Shown: positions 33,193-44,280, counted from the stretch's first letter. The stretch is 64,000 bases of DNA from Cellvibrionales bacterium (GCA_024639455.1 JAHEIH010000011.1:1-64000); one strand, 5' to 3'. Made by a program: numbers and translations. The notes: generated from the letters alone by a model not told the origin.

Positions 33193-35303
33193 GTGGACTC
33201 GGTAGCGATTTAAAGCAACGTATACAGGGCGCCTACAGTCAAATGCTCAGCGCCAAGGAACTGCGTCCCAGGCGCGGCCAAAAACTGATGATTGCCGACA
33301 TTGCCCGCACGTTGGCCAATATCGAGACCGATATTGAAGGAAAGCGCATAGGCGATAAGCACATTTGTGTGGTCGAAGCCGGCACGGGTACGGGTAAAAC
33401 CATCGCCTACTTTTTATCGGCCATACCCGTGGCGCAAATGCTCGACAAAAAATTGGTCATCGCCACCGCTACTGTGGCGCTGCAGGAGCAGATCGTCCAC
33501 AAGGATCTGCCCGACATCCTGATCAATAGTGGTTTGCAGTTTAATTACACCCTAGCCAAGGGCCGAAGTCGATACGTTTGCCTACACAAGCTTGATCACA
33601 TTTTACGTGAGTTCGATGCCGATAGCGCCATTATCCCGCTATATCCTGATGAGATGCCTCAGGTAAGTAACGAGGCAGTGGAATTGTACCGCGAATTGCT
33701 GAATGGCTTAGCCGCCGATACTTGGGACGGCGATCGCGATGCGTGGCCGAGCACTATCGACGATAGCGCCTGGCAGCCGTTGACCTCAGACCGCAACCAA
33801 TGTTCCGGGCGCAAGTGTCCCCACGTGAATAACTGCAGCTTTTATAAGGCGCGCGATGGCCTCGACAAGGTGGACGTCATCGTCGCTAACCACGACTTAG
33901 TGCTGTCAGATCTCGCTCTGGGGGGCGGGGCAATTCTAAGCGAGCCTGAAGAAACGATTTATATCTTCGACGAAGGCCATCACCTGCCTGACAAAACCCT
34001 CAACCACTTTAGTTACCGCGGCCGTATCGATGCCGCTAAGCGCTGGGCAGAACAAGCCGAAAAATCCCTCGCTGGGATGCAAAAAGACTGTGGGGAAAGC
34101 GGTGAAATTCAGCGTCAGTTAGAACGTATTGTTGGCCCGCTGGATGAAGCCCGCGCGATGATGTCGCCGCTGATGACATTGGTTGCCAGTATTTGCGAGC
34201 GCGCCGATGGTAGCCACTACCGTTTGCCTCACGGCATTGTGCCCGACGCCCTGGTAGATATGGCTGTTGATCTTGAGGGATTGTTCGAACGCGTGGCGGC
34301 TGGCTTAGACGGCATCAGTAAAGAATTGAACTTGGCCCTAGAAGACCACCCGGATATTTTGCGCGACGCCGCCGAAGCGTGGTATCCCGTGATCGGTCTA
34401 CTGCAGGCGAGGGCAGAGTCCTACGCGTCATTGTGGCGTGAATATGCGCGCCCTGAAAAGCCTGGTGATACGCCGCAAGCGCGCTGGATTAATATTGTGG
34501 AATCGCCCGCTGGGGTCGATTTTGAATTGGCCTGTAGTCCGATCTTGGCATCCGAAAATCTGATGGCCAATCTGTGGTCACGCTGCTTTGGCGCGGTGCT
34601 AACATCGGCCACCTTAACGGCACTGGGGCGTTTCGACCGTTTCATGATGCGCGCAGGCACACCTGCCGATGCTAGCTACAGTGTGGTACCCAGCCCTTTT
34701 AATTACAGCGCGGCGGTGCTCAGTGTGCCTAAGCTCGCTTGCGAGCCCCAGGACAACGAAGGCCATAACCAAGCTATTGTCGATTTTCTTCAGGCCCTGG
34801 CGGATGACGAAAAGGGCATTCTGGTGTTGTTTTCATCGTGGCGACAAATGCAGGATGTCTACCAAGGGCTAGATAGTACTTGGCGCCGTGATGTCACCAT
34901 GCAAGGGGATTACGCCAAACACGAAATCCTTCGTCGCCATCGCGAAACCATTGATGGCGGTGAGCGCAGTGTGTTGTTTGGTTTGGCGAGTTTTGCCGAG
35001 GGGGTGGATTTACCGGGTGACTATTGTTGCCACGTGGTGATCGCTAAGATTCCCTTTGCGGTGCCCGACGACCCAGTAGAGGCGAGCCTCGCTGAGTGGG
35101 TGGAGGCCCGTGGTGGCAACGCGTTTATGGAAATTTCGGTACCCGATGCGGCCTTGAAGTTGGTGCAAGCCGCGGGGCGTTTGCTACGTTCAGAAAGCGA
35201 TAGCGGTACGATAAGTTTGCTCGATAAGCGCGTCGTGACGCGCCGCTACGGCCGCAGTATTCTTGATTCATTGCCGCCTTTTACGCGTCAAATAACTCGC
35301 TAA
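33189..35303 (+). CDS. dinG: DinG-family ATP-dependent DNA helicase
   Basis: This 704-residue superfamily 2 helicase resolves DNA and R-loop structures with 5'-to-3' polarity in relatives. Walker A is VVEAGTGTGKTIAYFLSAIP and the DEAH-box variant is IYIFDEGHHLPDK. Four cysteines for an iron-sulfur cluster are visible in SRYVCLHKL and NQCSGRKCPHVNNCSFYKA. C-terminal helicase motifs include LVLFSSWRQM, FAEGVDLPGDYC and KLVQAAGRLLRSE. GTG 33189 overlaps the acyltransferase stop, so they are coupled. It converges with the PRPP synthetase-like gene with a 4-bp overlap. Confidence 0.93.
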   Translation: MSGLGSDLKQRIQGAYSQMLSAKELRPRRGQKLMIADIARTLANIETDIEGKRIGDKHICVVEAGTGTGKTIAYFLSAIPVAQMLDKKLVIATATVALQEQIVHKDLPDILINSGLQFNYTLAKGRSRYVCLHKLDHILREFDADSAIIPLYPDEMPQVSNEAVELYRELLNGLAADTWDGDRDAWPSTIDDSAWQPLTSDRNQCSGRKCPHVNNCSFYKARDGLDKVDVIVANHDLVLSDLALGGGAILSEPEETIYIFDEGHHLPDKTLNHFSYRGRIDAAKRWAEQAEKSLAGMQKDCGESGEIQRQLERIVGPLDEARAMMSPLMTLVASICERADGSHYRLPHGIVPDALVDMAVDLEGLFERVAAGLDGISKELNLALEDHPDILRDAAEAWYPVIGLLQARAESYASLWREYARPEKPGDTPQARWINIVESPAGVDFELACSPILASENLMANLWSRCFGAVLTSATLTALGRFDRFMMRAGTPADASYSVVPSPFNYSAAVLSVPKLACEPQDNEGHNQAIVDFLQALADDEKGILVLFSSWRQMQDVYQGLDSTWRRDVTMQGDYAKHEILRRHRETIDGGERSVLFGLASFAEGVDLPGDYCCHVVIAKIPFAVPDDPVEASLAEWVEARGGNAFMEISVPDAALKLVQAAGRLLRSESDSGTISLLDKRVVTRRYGRSILDSLPPFTRQITR

Positions 35304-36175
35304 ATTTCTGCGTTAATCGCCGCCGCGAGTGGCACGGCTAAAGAGATCGAATTGCTTGCCTCCAATACACTGTCGCAACTCCACAATGCAGCAATGTTGT
35401 TGTCGGCAATCAATTCCCGCGCACCGGGTGCTAGCAGGGCATGGGTGCAGGCAATGGCGACACGCGCGGCGCCGCGAGCCTGAGCGAGTTTTGCTGCTTC
35501 AATGGCCGTGTGTGCGCTACTAACAATATCGTCCACAATCACCACGTCGCGCCCGCTGAGGTCAAAAGCCGGTAAGTCGACAATGACATCGCGATCGCCG
35601 CGTCGGGTTTTGTTGGCGATGGTGTACTGTAATCCTGCACTGGTTGCCGCTTGCGCCACCCATTGTTCAGATTCACTGTCGGGGCCGATCAATACAGCGT
35701 TAGGGTACTGCGTCGCCACAAACGCCGCGATGGTGGTTGAGGCGATGATATTGCAAGCGATGCCTTTGTGTACTGCCTCGCTGAGGTGGTCGATACGGTG
35801 AAGGTGGGCGTCGACGGTAAATATCCCGTCGAAGGTATCGGCCAATAAACCACCAATGATGCCTTGGCTAATGGCTTGGCCGGGTTCAAATTCCATGTCT
35901 TGGCGCATGTAACATAGGTAGGGTGCCACCAACATCACGCGTTTGGCACCAAGACGGCGCGCGGTGTGGGCGGCGAGGATGATCTCCACTAATTTGGTAT
36001 TGGGTTGATCGAGGGTCTGGCAGATTAGGACATTATCTGACAGTGGTTTCGGCAGGGTCAGACAGCTTTCACCGTCCGGAAAACGGTGCCGAATGATCTG
36101 TTGGGCGGGGCAGTTTAAAGCGCTGGCAAGCGCTTGGGCGGGCCCTGAATAATCCTCAAAATACAAAATCTGCAT
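35300..36175 (-). CDS. Class III-like ribose-phosphate pyrophosphokinase
   Basis: This 291-residue PRPP synthetase-type protein begins [20 protein letters not shown] at 36175, inside the end of the upstream gene (20-bp overlap). The ATP loop is [20 protein letters not shown], like archaeal-type enzymes, and the PRPP loop is [32 protein letters not shown] supplies the catalytic His region. Being third in an operon with a phytochrome-like protein and an NMP-phosphorylase-type enzyme, it may recycle ribose phosphates. Whether it makes PRPP or acts on ribose 1,5-bisphosphate is unproven. Confidence 0.8.
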   Translation of the reverse strand: MQILYFEDYSGPAQALASALNCPAQQIIRHRFPDGESCLTLPKPLSDNVLICQTLDQPNTKLVEIILAAHTARRLGAKRVMLVAPYLCYMRQDMEFEPGQAISQGIIGGLLADTFDGIFTVDAHLHRIDHLSEAVHKGIACNIIASTTIAAFVATQYPNAVLIGPDSESEQWVAQAATSAGLQYTIANKTRRGDRDVIVDLPAFDLSGRDVVIVDDIVSSAHTAIEAAKLAQARGAARVAIACTHALLAPGARELIADNNIAALWSCDSVLEASNSISLAVPLAAAINAEI

Positions 36176-37697
36176 GGCGTTTCTCGGCGCTGATGACATA
36201 ACCGCTGTGTTGTCCTGCCCAGTGGGTGGCAAAACTAAAATCGGCTTGGAATTCGGCGTGTATGCGATACAACACATCGCCACTGACCACACTGTCGCCG
36301 ACCTTCTTCAGCACGTCAACCCCTGCCCCCTTATCCATGGGGGCGCCGGCAAGGCGGGCGATTTTCGCTAGACAGAAATTATCTATTTCTGTCACTACAC
36401 CATCGCATGGGGCGAAGATTTCCTGCGTTAAATGACCGGGCTGTAATGTCGCTGGCTGGCGCCCCTGGGCGTCGATAATGGCATTGAACTTAGCTAGCGC
36501 GCGCCCGCTGTCAAGGATGTCGCGCGCCACGTCATAGCCACAGCCACCGCGTATGTCGGGGTCGAGTTCAAGAATGAGACCGGCTAACTGAAGCGATTTT
36601 TCACGTAGGTCGCGCGGCGCTTCTGGGGCGTTAGAAAGTACTTGCAGGACATCGCGTGCCTCGAGTACGGGCCCGATGCCACGGCCGATAGGCTGGCTGC
36701 CATCAGTGATTACCACTTGCAGGTCGAGCCCCAGTTGGTCGCCGACATATTCAAACAACTTGCGCAGTTGCATGGCTTCTCGCGATGAGCTGACTTTGGC
36801 TGATTTGCCGATCGGTATATCGATCAGTAAATGGGTCGCGCCGCAGGCGATTTTTTTGGACAGTATGGAGGCAATCATTTGCCCAGGTGAATCAATTTCC
36901 AGCGGGCGTTCTACGGAAATAAGAATGTCGTCCACTGGCGCCAGTTTGGCCTTGCCGCCCCAGGCTAAGCAGCCGCGTTGAGCGTGTACGATGGCGTGTA
37001 ACTGCTGTGGGTCAAGGTCAACCGTGGCAAACACTTCCATGGTGTCGGCCGTACCGGCGGGTGAGGTAATGGCGCGGCTGGATGTTTTGGGAAATAGTAG
37101 ACCGTGTGCAGCGACGATGGGTACCACCACCATGGTAGTGCGGTTGCCTGGGATACCACCAATACAGTGTTTGTCGACCACCATCTCTTCTTCCCAGTCA
37201 AGGCTGTGGCCGGAATCTACCATAGCGCGAGTCAGTGAGAGAATTTCGTCGCGGTCGAGGCCGGCGTCGGCGGCGCTAACCAAGAAGGCGGCGATTTCGG
37301 GCTTCGAGTAGCGATTATCGGCGATGTCTCGCACGATGGCGGTAATTTGGGTTTGGTCGAGGCGTTGCCCCTTCATTTTTTGTCGTACAAAGTGCATCGA
37401 ACTGGGAGGTACCGCATGACTCAAGCGAACTTCGCTGCCTTCGTCGACACCAAACTGCGCGAAACACTGTTCGGAAAGTCCAACTTCGCAGGGAGTGACA
37501 ATGCTGTCGTCGTCGACCACATTTAGCACGGCGAGTATACGTTTGCCGTCGAGTTGAATTTCAACCTTGCTCAAGGCTTGGAATCCTTCGGCGCGGTAGG
37601 CTTCGCAGCGTCGATTAAGGTAGGCGACGTTTTCGTGGTAGGTATCTATCGCCACCCGTTTCAGCGCTAGTTGCGTCGTTGCCGTCTCGTTCATCAT
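36156..37697 (-). CDS. Thymidine phosphorylase/AMP phosphorylase-type enzyme
   Basis: This 513-residue enzyme has an extra N-terminal domain (about 90 residues) seen in archaeal AMP phosphorylases and in their bacterial homologues annotated as type II thymidine phosphorylase. Key blocks are [68 protein letters not shown] and the C-terminal [16 protein letters not shown]. The reaction would be phosphorolysis of a nucleoside or nucleoside monophosphate, giving a base and (deoxy)ribose phosphate or ribose 1,5-bisphosphate. It starts 5 bp after the phytochrome-like gene and overlaps the PRPP synthetase gene. Substrate cannot be decided from sequence. Confidence 0.83.
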   Translation of the reverse strand: MMNETATTQLALKRVAIDTYHENVAYLNRRCEAYRAEGFQALSKVEIQLDGKRILAVLNVVDDDSIVTPCEVGLSEQCFAQFGVDEGSEVRLSHAVPPSSMHFVRQKMKGQRLDQTQITAIVRDIADNRYSKPEIAAFLVSAADAGLDRDEILSLTRAMVDSGHSLDWEEEMVVDKHCIGGIPGNRTTMVVVPIVAAHGLLFPKTSSRAITSPAGTADTMEVFATVDLDPQQLHAIVHAQRGCLAWGGKAKLAPVDDILISVERPLEIDSPGQMIASILSKKIACGATHLLIDIPIGKSAKVSSSREAMQLRKLFEYVGDQLGLDLQVVITDGSQPIGRGIGPVLEARDVLQVLSNAPEAPRDLREKSLQLAGLILELDPDIRGGCGYDVARDILDSGRALAKFNAIIDAQGRQPATLQPGHLTQEIFAPCDGVVTEIDNFCLAKIARLAGAPMDKGAGVDVLKKVGDSVVSGDVLYRIHAEFQADFSFATHWAGQHSGYVISAEKRHADFVF

Positions 37698-37702
37698 CGG
37701 GC

Positions 37703-39685
37703 TTAGGCCATACTATCCAGCACCGTTTGGTAAAGATCGGCGGCTAAAATGGGGCGAGTAATAAATGAGAATACCGTGTTCTTACCGGGATTTTGCAGTG
37801 GTTTGCGATTGCAAATAGCGATGATGGCCGTGGCGGGGTGGTTGCGCTTAATAGAGTCGATCATACTGTGCCAAGGCAGGGTGGCATGGTCGGTGGCTAA
37901 AAAGATGATATCGTATTGCTTGTTGTTCAAGAAGGCGTCTAGTTGGTTAGGATTGGGTGGCATTTCGCTAATGATTTCGGCCTCTTTTAAGAGGTCTTCA
38001 AGGTGAGATGCACTCAAAAAATCACTTTCTACAATGAGCACGGAGGGTTTCTTTTCACTCACTTTTAGCGTGTTTTTTAAGGTGCGTTCGGCTAAATTTG
38101 CCCCCGAAATCTGCGCGCGTGATTCGCTACTTTGCGAAGTCAACGAATGGCTACTAGCAATGAGCTCGCTATCACCGTAGTCCGAGCTCGAGCGACGTTG
38201 CATGTTCCCTAACAGGCTATTTAATCCATTCACTAACCGCTGAAAAATATCGATGTCGACCCTTTCCCAGGGTTTGGCGTGGTGCTTTACTTCCTCTTTC
38301 CACGCCTGGAAAGACCCCCTTGCTGTGAGGCGCTTTATACCACTCACTTCATCTATTTCGACGGGCTTTTGGGGATCGCCGGCCCATGTTACCAGTTCGA
38401 CCTCTTCACGACGGAAAATAGCGATATAGCTGTTACCCTGAATAATAGGAAGCGCCATAAAGCCACTTAAGCGCACGGTCTTGTAGGGCTCTTGTATATA
38501 AAAAGCGGCGTTGTCATTTTGTACCGTCAGTACCTGAATGCCTTGGCTAGAATTTTGCAGTTGGCTATTTTCAGGGCACAACCCCGCACGGAATATCTTG
38601 TCTTCGGTCACCACGGCGGCGCCGCAACAAGGAATAATTTTTAGCAGTAGCTTGGAAAGATTAGCAAATCCGCTCGTGGGATCTCCGCTGCGTTGTAATT
38701 CATCTAAAAAGTCATCTACGTAATTACTTTGCAATATGAAGGTATTGCGGGAACTTATATCCCGATTGACCATAATTTGCTTACCCGCCCAATCAAGAAA
38801 GGTGCGGCAAAGTAAGCGATTCTTTGGTGTGATGTTCTTAGGCTTGTGATGCCAGGCAATGACCATTGCCCAAAGCGTTTTTTTATGCGTTAGCGTGAGT
38901 GCTAGCTTGGCGTAAACTCCGACATTGAGGTAGTAGCGATTACACATTGGCGCCAGGCTACGCAAACGAGACTGCGACAGGTCGATATCGCCAGGGGCAA
39001 TGCTTTCTTTAAAGCACACTAATGGCATAGGCTGATAGTCAATATCTGGGACATAGACCATGTCGTGTAGTTGGAGATTGCGACGCGCGGGGTCTGGGGT
39101 ATCTGTGCGAGGAAAGCGTTTGTCGAGAAAGCTTGGGAAGTGCCCATTGCTCGCTTCGTCAACGGTCTGCATGGTGCCATCGGGTTTAACAATAATGAAT
39201 TGCACAATATCGAAGTCGATTAAATCGCGAATGGTATTGACCACCACCTGGCGAATGTCGGCTTCTTGCTCAAAAGAGGCGACACGTTCTTGAAGGCGTC
39301 GCGTTTCCTGCAGCAGTTGCAATGGGTTCTCGCGTGTCGCTTCAAGCGGCCCAAAAACGCGCTCAATATCTAACACGATATGCTCCTCGCTTATATTGTT
39401 ATAGACATCGATAACAACGCGGTTAGCAAGGTTGAAACGGTCGACATAGCCTCCGGTGTGAGCGCGTAATTGCAGCAACAAATCGGCGGGTAAGAGGCTG
39501 ATAATATCAGCGGGGTATCTCCCGCTCATATCTAGGTAGTCGCAGATATGTTCTGCACAGGCCACCAGGTCAAAGTTGCGTCGATCCAGTACTATGACCG
39601 CGCCGTGCGGCATGACTGCGCCAGGAAATCGAATCTCTTCATGATCACAGGCGGTTGTGTCGATAATGTTTGTGGCATTTTGCAT
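37703..39685 (-). CDS. Degenerate bacteriophytochrome-like protein with pseudo-receiver, no kinase
   Basis: This 660-residue protein has PAS-GAF-PHY architecture. The N-terminal [19 protein letters not shown] retains the biliverdin-binding Cys (C13). In the GAF domain the PASDIP motif is altered to PRTDTPD (D195 kept), and the His that contacts the chromophore is replaced by C248 in [16 protein letters not shown]279-280 in VIAWHHKPK remains. The PHY tongue keeps WAGDP but has ARGSF in place of PRxSF. There is no HisKA/HWE or catalytic ATPase domain. The last 110 residues look like a receiver ([25 protein letters not shown]) but the phosphate-acceptor Asp is missing (IIFLATDHA). It is first of a three-gene operon. 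Confidence 0.85.
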   Translation of the reverse strand: MQNATNIIDTTACDHEEIRFPGAVMPHGAVIVLDRRNFDLVACAEHICDYLDMSGRYPADIISLLPADLLLQLRAHTGGYVDRFNLANRVVIDVYNNISEEHIVLDIERVFGPLEATRENPLQLLQETRRLQERVASFEQEADIRQVVVNTIRDLIDFDIVQFIIVKPDGTMQTVDEASNGHFPSFLDKRFPRTDTPDPARRNLQLHDMVYVPDIDYQPMPLVCFKESIAPGDIDLSQSRLRSLAPMCNRYYLNVGVYAKLALTLTHKKTLWAMVIAWHHKPKNITPKNRLLCRTFLDWAGKQIMVNRDISSRNTFILQSNYVDDFLDELQRSGDPTSGFANLSKLLLKIIPCCGAAVVTEDKIFRAGLCPENSQLQNSSQGIQVLTVQNDNAAFYIQEPYKTVRLSGFMALPIIQGNSYIAIFRREEVELVTWAGDPQKPVEIDEVSGIKRLTARGSFQAWKEEVKHHAKPWERVDIDIFQRLVNGLNSLLGNMQRRSSSDYGDSELIASSHSLTSQSSESRAQISGANLAERTLKNTLKVSEKKPSVLIVESDFLSASHLEDLLKEAEIISEMPPNPNQLDAFLNNKQYDIIFLATDHATLPWHSMIDSIKRNHPATAIIAICNRKPLQNPGKNTVFSFITRPILAADLYQTVLDSMA

Positions 39686-39774
39686 GAATTAGTACATATC
39701 TTTGTAGCCGTGTATTGATAATATTTTGTGCCGTTTAAGAATAGCCGATGAATGGTAAATGTGGAGGGGTTTTG

Positions 39775-39810
39775 CAAAAAAAAACCAGCACCTACAATGA
39801 GATGCTGGTT
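39775..39810 (-). terminator. Rho-independent terminator after nrdB
   Basis: On the minus strand AACCAGCA and TGCTGGTT arms (39783-39790, 39803-39810) are followed by a long T run. A second GC-rich hairpin (CCGCAGCG with CGCTGCGG, about 39825-39852) precedes it. Confidence 0.85.
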
Positions 39811-39865
39811 TTAAGAAAGCCCCGCAGCGTAAAACCTAAGTCGCGCTGCGGCGGTGCTTAAACAG

Positions 39866-41140
39866 TTAGTCCCAGCTCAATGCACCACCTGTCTGGTACT
39901 CGAGCACGCGCGTTTCGAAAAAGTTCTTCTCTTTGCGCAGATCCATGATTTCAGACATCCAAGGGAAGGGGTTTTGTACACCGGCAAACTGCTCGGGCAG
40001 ACCCACTTGGGTCAAGCGGCGGTTGGCGATGAACTGCAAGTATTCTTCCATCATGGCGGCATTCATGCCCAATACACCGCGAGGCATGGTGTCGCGCGCG
40101 TATTCTATTTCCAGTTGGGCACCTTCCAAGATCATTTGGGTGACTTCTGCCTTGAACTCAGGCGTCCACAGGTGAGGGTTCTCCAGTTTGATCTGGTTAA
40201 TGACGTCGATACCGAAGTTTAGGTGCATCGACTCATCACGCAAGATGTATTGGAACTGCTCGGCAACGCCGGTCATCTTGTTGCGACGACCCATCGACAG
40301 GATCTGAGTGAAGCCGCAATAGAAGAAAATACCCTCGGTGACGCAGTAGAAACCGATCAGGTTGCGCAGCATTTCTTGGTCGGCTTCGGGGGTGCCAGTC
40401 TGGAAGTTGGGGTCAGACAGTGCCTTGGTGTGCGAAATTGACCAGGTCGCTTTCTTCGCGATGGCTGGCACTTCGCGGTACATGTTGAACACTTCGCCCT
40501 CGTCCATGCCCAGTGACTCTACACAGTATTGGTAGGCGTGGGTGTGGATCGCTTCTTCGAAGGCCTGGCGCAGAATGTACTGGCGACACTCGGGGTTGGT
40601 GACCAAGCGGTAAATAGCCAATACCAGGTTATTTGCTACCAAGCTATCGGCGGTAGAGAAATAACCCAGTGAGCGCATTACGATCTTGCGCTCGTCTTCT
40701 GTCAGGCCATCTTTAGATTTCCACAGCGCCACGTCTTTCGACATATTGATTTCTTGTGGCATCCAGTGGTTAGCACAACCGTCGATGTACTTTTGCCATG
40801 CCCAGTCATATTTGAAAGGCACCAATTGGTTCAAGTCTGCGCGGCAGTTGATCATGCGTTTTTGGTCAACTTGAATACGCTCAGCGCCCATTTCCAGCTC
40901 TTCTAAGCCAGTGCTGACGTCCATGTTTTGGGTCGCTTCGATGGCGCGTGCCACGTTGTCAGTGGCGCTGCTGCTCGGCGTAGATTTGGCTGCCGGTGCG
41001 GGTGCCGCTGCAACAGTGGGTGCAGGTGCCGCTTCTGCTACTGGTGCAGGGGCGGGTTCAGCCACTTTTTCAGCGGCCTTCTTGACCACGGGGGCAGGGG
41101 TCTCGACAACATCTGTATCGTATTCATCCCAACTCAACAT
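39866..41140 (-). CDS. nrdB: Ribonucleotide reductase class Ia, small subunit
   Basis: The 424-residue R2 protein holds the di-iron tyrosyl-radical cofactor. Metal-ligand blocks are [20 protein letters not shown] and [17 protein letters not shown], with [20 protein letters not shown] and [18 protein letters not shown] around. The C-terminal tail [11 protein letters not shown] is the R1-docking peptide. An extra N-terminal segment [17 protein letters not shown] has the same LSWD and is joined by a low-complexity Ala/Pro linker to the body, as in Pseudomonas NrdB. It lies 57 bp after nrdA and ends in a terminator. Confidence 0.95.
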   Translation of the reverse strand: MLSWDEYDTDVVETPAPVVKKAAEKVAEPAPAPVAEAAPAPTVAAAPAPAAKSTPSSSATDNVARAIEATQNMDVSTGLEELEMGAERIQVDQKRMINCRADLNQLVPFKYDWAWQKYIDGCANHWMPQEINMSKDVALWKSKDGLTEDERKIVMRSLGYFSTADSLVANNLVLAIYRLVTNPECRQYILRQAFEEAIHTHAYQYCVESLGMDEGEVFNMYREVPAIAKKATWSISHTKALSDPNFQTGTPEADQEMLRNLIGFYCVTEGIFFYCGFTQILSMGRRNKMTGVAEQFQYILRDESMHLNFGIDVINQIKLENPHLWTPEFKAEVTQMILEGAQLEIEYARDTMPRGVLGMNAAMMEEYLQFIANRRLTQVGLPEQFAGVQNPFPWMSEIMDLRKEKNFFETRVLEYQTGGALSWD

Positions 41141-41197
41141 AGGTATTTCCCTCTTTTATTACGTTTTTGTTGGCGGCTGGTGGCCGCCTCCGTGTGA

Positions 41198-44080
41198 TTA
41201 TTGGCAAGCTTCGCAATCTGGATCGTCGATTGAACATGCCTTAGGTACTTCTGCCGGTCCGGCCGCCTCCATCGCAGGGGCTGCTGCACCGCTTGATACC
41301 GCGTTCAATTTATTGCTGCTAACGGTCGATTTCTCGGTCGACGTCGCCGCCAATGCGCGCAGGTAGTAAGTGGTCTTAAGACCGCTCAACCACGCCATGC
41401 GGTAAGTGATGTCTAATTTCTTACCGTTCGCACCGGCGATGTAAAGGTTCAACGATTGCGCCTGGTCGATCCACTTCTGGCGACGGCTGGCCGCTTCTAC
41501 AATCCAGCGGGGCTCGATCTCAAACGCGGTGGCGTACTGGGCTTTCAGGTCGGCCGGAATACGGTCGATTTCCTGTACGCTGCCCTCGTAGTATTTCAGG
41601 TCGTTGACCATCACGTTGTCCCACAAGCCGCGCGCTTTCAGATCGCGAACCAGATAGGGGTTAACTACGGTGAACTCGCCCGAAAGGTTCGATTTCACGT
41701 ACAGGTTTTGGTACGTGGGCTCAATTGATTGCGATACGCCGGTAATGTTGGCAATGGTCGCTGTCGGTGCGATCGCCATCACGTTAGAGTTGCGCATGCC
41801 TTGAGATTTAACCTTCTGACGCAGTGTTTCCCAATCCAGAGTCTGTGACTCGTCGATTTGCAGGAAGTCGGCACCACGGTTGTCGCGCAAGATGCGCAGT
41901 GAATCCAGTGGCAGAATGCCTTGGCTCCACAGCGAACCGTCGTAGCTTGAGTAGCGGCCACGCTCAGCGGCTAGGTCGCTAGATGCGCTGATGGCGTAGT
42001 AGCTGATGGCTTCCATTGAGCGATCAGCAAATTCAACGGCTTCAGCACTGCTGTAGGCGATGTCCATTTTGTACAATGCGTCTTGGAAGCCCATGAGGCC
42101 CAGACCCACTGGACGGTGACGCATATTTGATTGACGCGCCGCTTCTACTGCGTAGTAGTTGATGTCGATCACGTTGTCGAGCATGCGAACAGCGGTGTCG
42201 ATGGTTTTGCGCAGTTTCACTTGGTCGAGCTGACCTTCGACGACGTGTTGTGCCAAGTTGACCGAGCCCAGGTTGCACACAGCGATTTCGTCACCGGCGG
42301 TGGTGTTCAGTGTGATCTCGGTGCACAAGTTCGATGAGTGAACCACGCCAACGTGCTGCTGCGGGCTACGCAGGTTGCAGCTGTCTTTGAAGGTGATCCA
42401 AGGGTGGCCTGTTTCAAATATCATGCCGAGCATTTTGCGCCACAGATCCGCGGCGTAAATGCGTTTGAAGAGTGGCATTTCGCCAGTTTCACACATGCGC
42501 TCGTACTCTTCATAGCGCTTCTCAAATGCTGCGCCAGTCAAATCATGCAGATCTGGTGCATCGCTAGGTGAGAATAAGGTCCACTCGCTGTTCTGGAAGA
42601 CGCGCTTCATGAATAGGTCAGGAATCCAGTTAGCGGTGTTCATGTCGTGGGTGCGACGGCGGTCGTCACCGGTATTTTTACGCAGTTCGAGGAATTCCTC
42701 GATATCCATGTGCCAGGTTTCCAAGTAGGCGCATACCGCGCCTTTGCGCTTACCGCCTTGGTTAACGGCTACCGCGGTGTCGTTGGCCACTTTCAAGAAT
42801 GGAACAACGCCCTGTGAACGGCCGTTAGTGCCTTTGATATAAGCGCCCAGTGAACGTACGGGGGTCCAGTCGTTGCCCAGGCCACCTGCCCATTTTGACA
42901 GCATGGCGTTGTCTTGGACCGCGCCGTAGATACCGTGTAAGTCATCGGGTACGGTGGTCAGATAGCAAGACGACAGCTGTGGGCGCTTAGTGCCTGCGTT
43001 AAACAGAGTAGGCGTTGAGCTCATGTAGTCGAATGATGACAACAAGTTATAGAACTCAATGGCGCGTTCGTTGCGATTGGGTTCTTCGATGGCCAAACCC
43101 ATGGCAACACGCATGAAGAACACCTGTGGCAGTTCGATGCGGACTTCGTCGCTGGTGTGGATGAAGTAGCGATCGTACAGGGTTTGGAAACCCAGATAGG
43201 CGAACTGGTTGTCACGGTCGGCTTGCAGGGCGGCACCCAGCATGTCGAGATCATAACTATTTAGGTTTTCCGCCAGCAGTTCCAATTCAATACCCTTGGC
43301 GATGTAAGCTTTCAGCGCTTCGGGGTAGTAAGTGTGCATGTCTGACTGAGTGGCCGAGTCGGCGATGCCCAAGTAGCTCAGTGCCTCGGCGCGCAATTTG
43401 TCCGCCAACAGGCGCGCGGTCACGTAGCTGTAGTTGGGCTCTTGCTCAACCAAGGTACGGGCAGTAATCACAAGAGAGGTGTTGACTTCTTCACTGGTGA
43501 TGCCATCGTACAAGTTCTTTTGTGCCTCGGCCAAAATCTTCTCGACTGACACGTTTTCTAAATCACGGCACGCTTCAACCACCAGCGTTTCCATACGGCC
43601 CAGATCTAATGGCTGACGTGTGCCATCGGGCAGGGTCATGTTGATGGTCGGATGTAGATTGTCGCTAGGTGCGCTTGTGCTGCGCTGTTGACGACGCGAT
43701 TCACGGTAGATGACGTAGTCGCGAGCCACTTTGTGCTCGCCGGCGCGCATCAGCGCCAATTCTACTTGGTCTTGGATTTCTTCGATGTGCACGGTGCCGC
43801 CCGAAGGCATGCGGCGTTTGAAAGTTGCAAACACTTGTTGTGCCAACGTTTTAACGGTGTCGTGCACACGAGATGACGCGGCTGCTGTGCCACCTTCAAC
43901 CGCCAAGAACGCCTTGGTCATGGCCACGGTGATCTTGCTTTCGTCGAAGGGTACTACCGTACCGTTGCGCTTGATGACACGCATTTGGCCGGGGGCGGTG
44001 ATTGTTGCATCTTGGGAGGGCTGCTGACTGCCAGCAGGCGCACTTCCTTGGGTCGCAGGCGATTCCATCTCAGTGTACAT
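41198..44080 (-). CDS. nrdA: Ribonucleotide reductase class Ia, large subunit
   Basis: This 960-residue R1 subunit reduces ribonucleoside diphosphates to deoxy forms. Residues about 33-125 form an ATP-cone (MRVIKRNGTVVPFDESKITV) and a second cone-like domain follows at about 150-240. Catalytic cysteine and radical-site blocks include SSCYLTTVPDDLHGIYG, NLCTEITLNTTAGDEIAVCN, VGLGLMGFQDALYKMDIAYS and MAIAPTATIANITGVSQSIE. The C-terminal CSIDDPDCEACQ carries the redox cysteine pair. Two cones are common in pseudomonad enzymes. Expression is probably set by the region 44184-44452. Confidence 0.95.
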   Translation of the reverse strand: MYTEMESPATQGSAPAGSQQPSQDATITAPGQMRVIKRNGTVVPFDESKITVAMTKAFLAVEGGTAAASSRVHDTVKTLAQQVFATFKRRMPSGGTVHIEEIQDQVELALMRAGEHKVARDYVIYRESRRQQRSTSAPSDNLHPTINMTLPDGTRQPLDLGRMETLVVEACRDLENVSVEKILAEAQKNLYDGITSEEVNTSLVITARTLVEQEPNYSYVTARLLADKLRAEALSYLGIADSATQSDMHTYYPEALKAYIAKGIELELLAENLNSYDLDMLGAALQADRDNQFAYLGFQTLYDRYFIHTSDEVRIELPQVFFMRVAMGLAIEEPNRNERAIEFYNLLSSFDYMSSTPTLFNAGTKRPQLSSCYLTTVPDDLHGIYGAVQDNAMLSKWAGGLGNDWTPVRSLGAYIKGTNGRSQGVVPFLKVANDTAVAVNQGGKRKGAVCAYLETWHMDIEEFLELRKNTGDDRRRTHDMNTANWIPDLFMKRVFQNSEWTLFSPSDAPDLHDLTGAAFEKRYEEYERMCETGEMPLFKRIYAADLWRKMLGMIFETGHPWITFKDSCNLRSPQQHVGVVHSSNLCTEITLNTTAGDEIAVCNLGSVNLAQHVVEGQLDQVKLRKTIDTAVRMLDNVIDINYYAVEAARQSNMRHRPVGLGLMGFQDALYKMDIAYSSAEAVEFADRSMEAISYYAISASSDLAAERGRYSSYDGSLWSQGILPLDSLRILRDNRGADFLQIDESQTLDWETLRQKVKSQGMRNSNVMAIAPTATIANITGVSQSIEPTYQNLYVKSNLSGEFTVVNPYLVRDLKARGLWDNVMVNDLKYYEGSVQEIDRIPADLKAQYATAFEIEPRWIVEAASRRQKWIDQAQSLNLYIAGANGKKLDITYRMAWLSGLKTTYYLRALAATSTEKSTVSSNKLNAVSSGAAAPAMEAAGPAEVPKACSIDDPDCEACQ

Positions 44081-44183
44081 AACGTTAATTCCTATTGTGT
44101 TGGCGGTTTATCTTGTGGCGCTTGCCTAGTTTGGCGCGAGTGCAAACTAGAGCTTATTATTCTAGTAACGCCGTCTGGCTCAA

Positions 44184-44199
44184 ACCCTATATATTGGGT
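44184..44199. promoter_or_regulatory. NrdR-box-like palindrome in the nrdA leader
   Basis: ACCCTATATATTGGGT is near-palindromic with a TATATA core like NrdR boxes. It lies just downstream of a possible second promoter (minus-strand TTGCAT, 17 bp, TATCTT). It has no visible partner box at the usual spacing. Confidence 0.45.
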
Positions 44200-44280
44200 C
44201 TCGTCAGATTCGAGATACAAGATAATGCGGTTTTGCCGCTAATGCAATAGAGCAAGTCTGCGTGTAAAAGGTGGAAAAAC

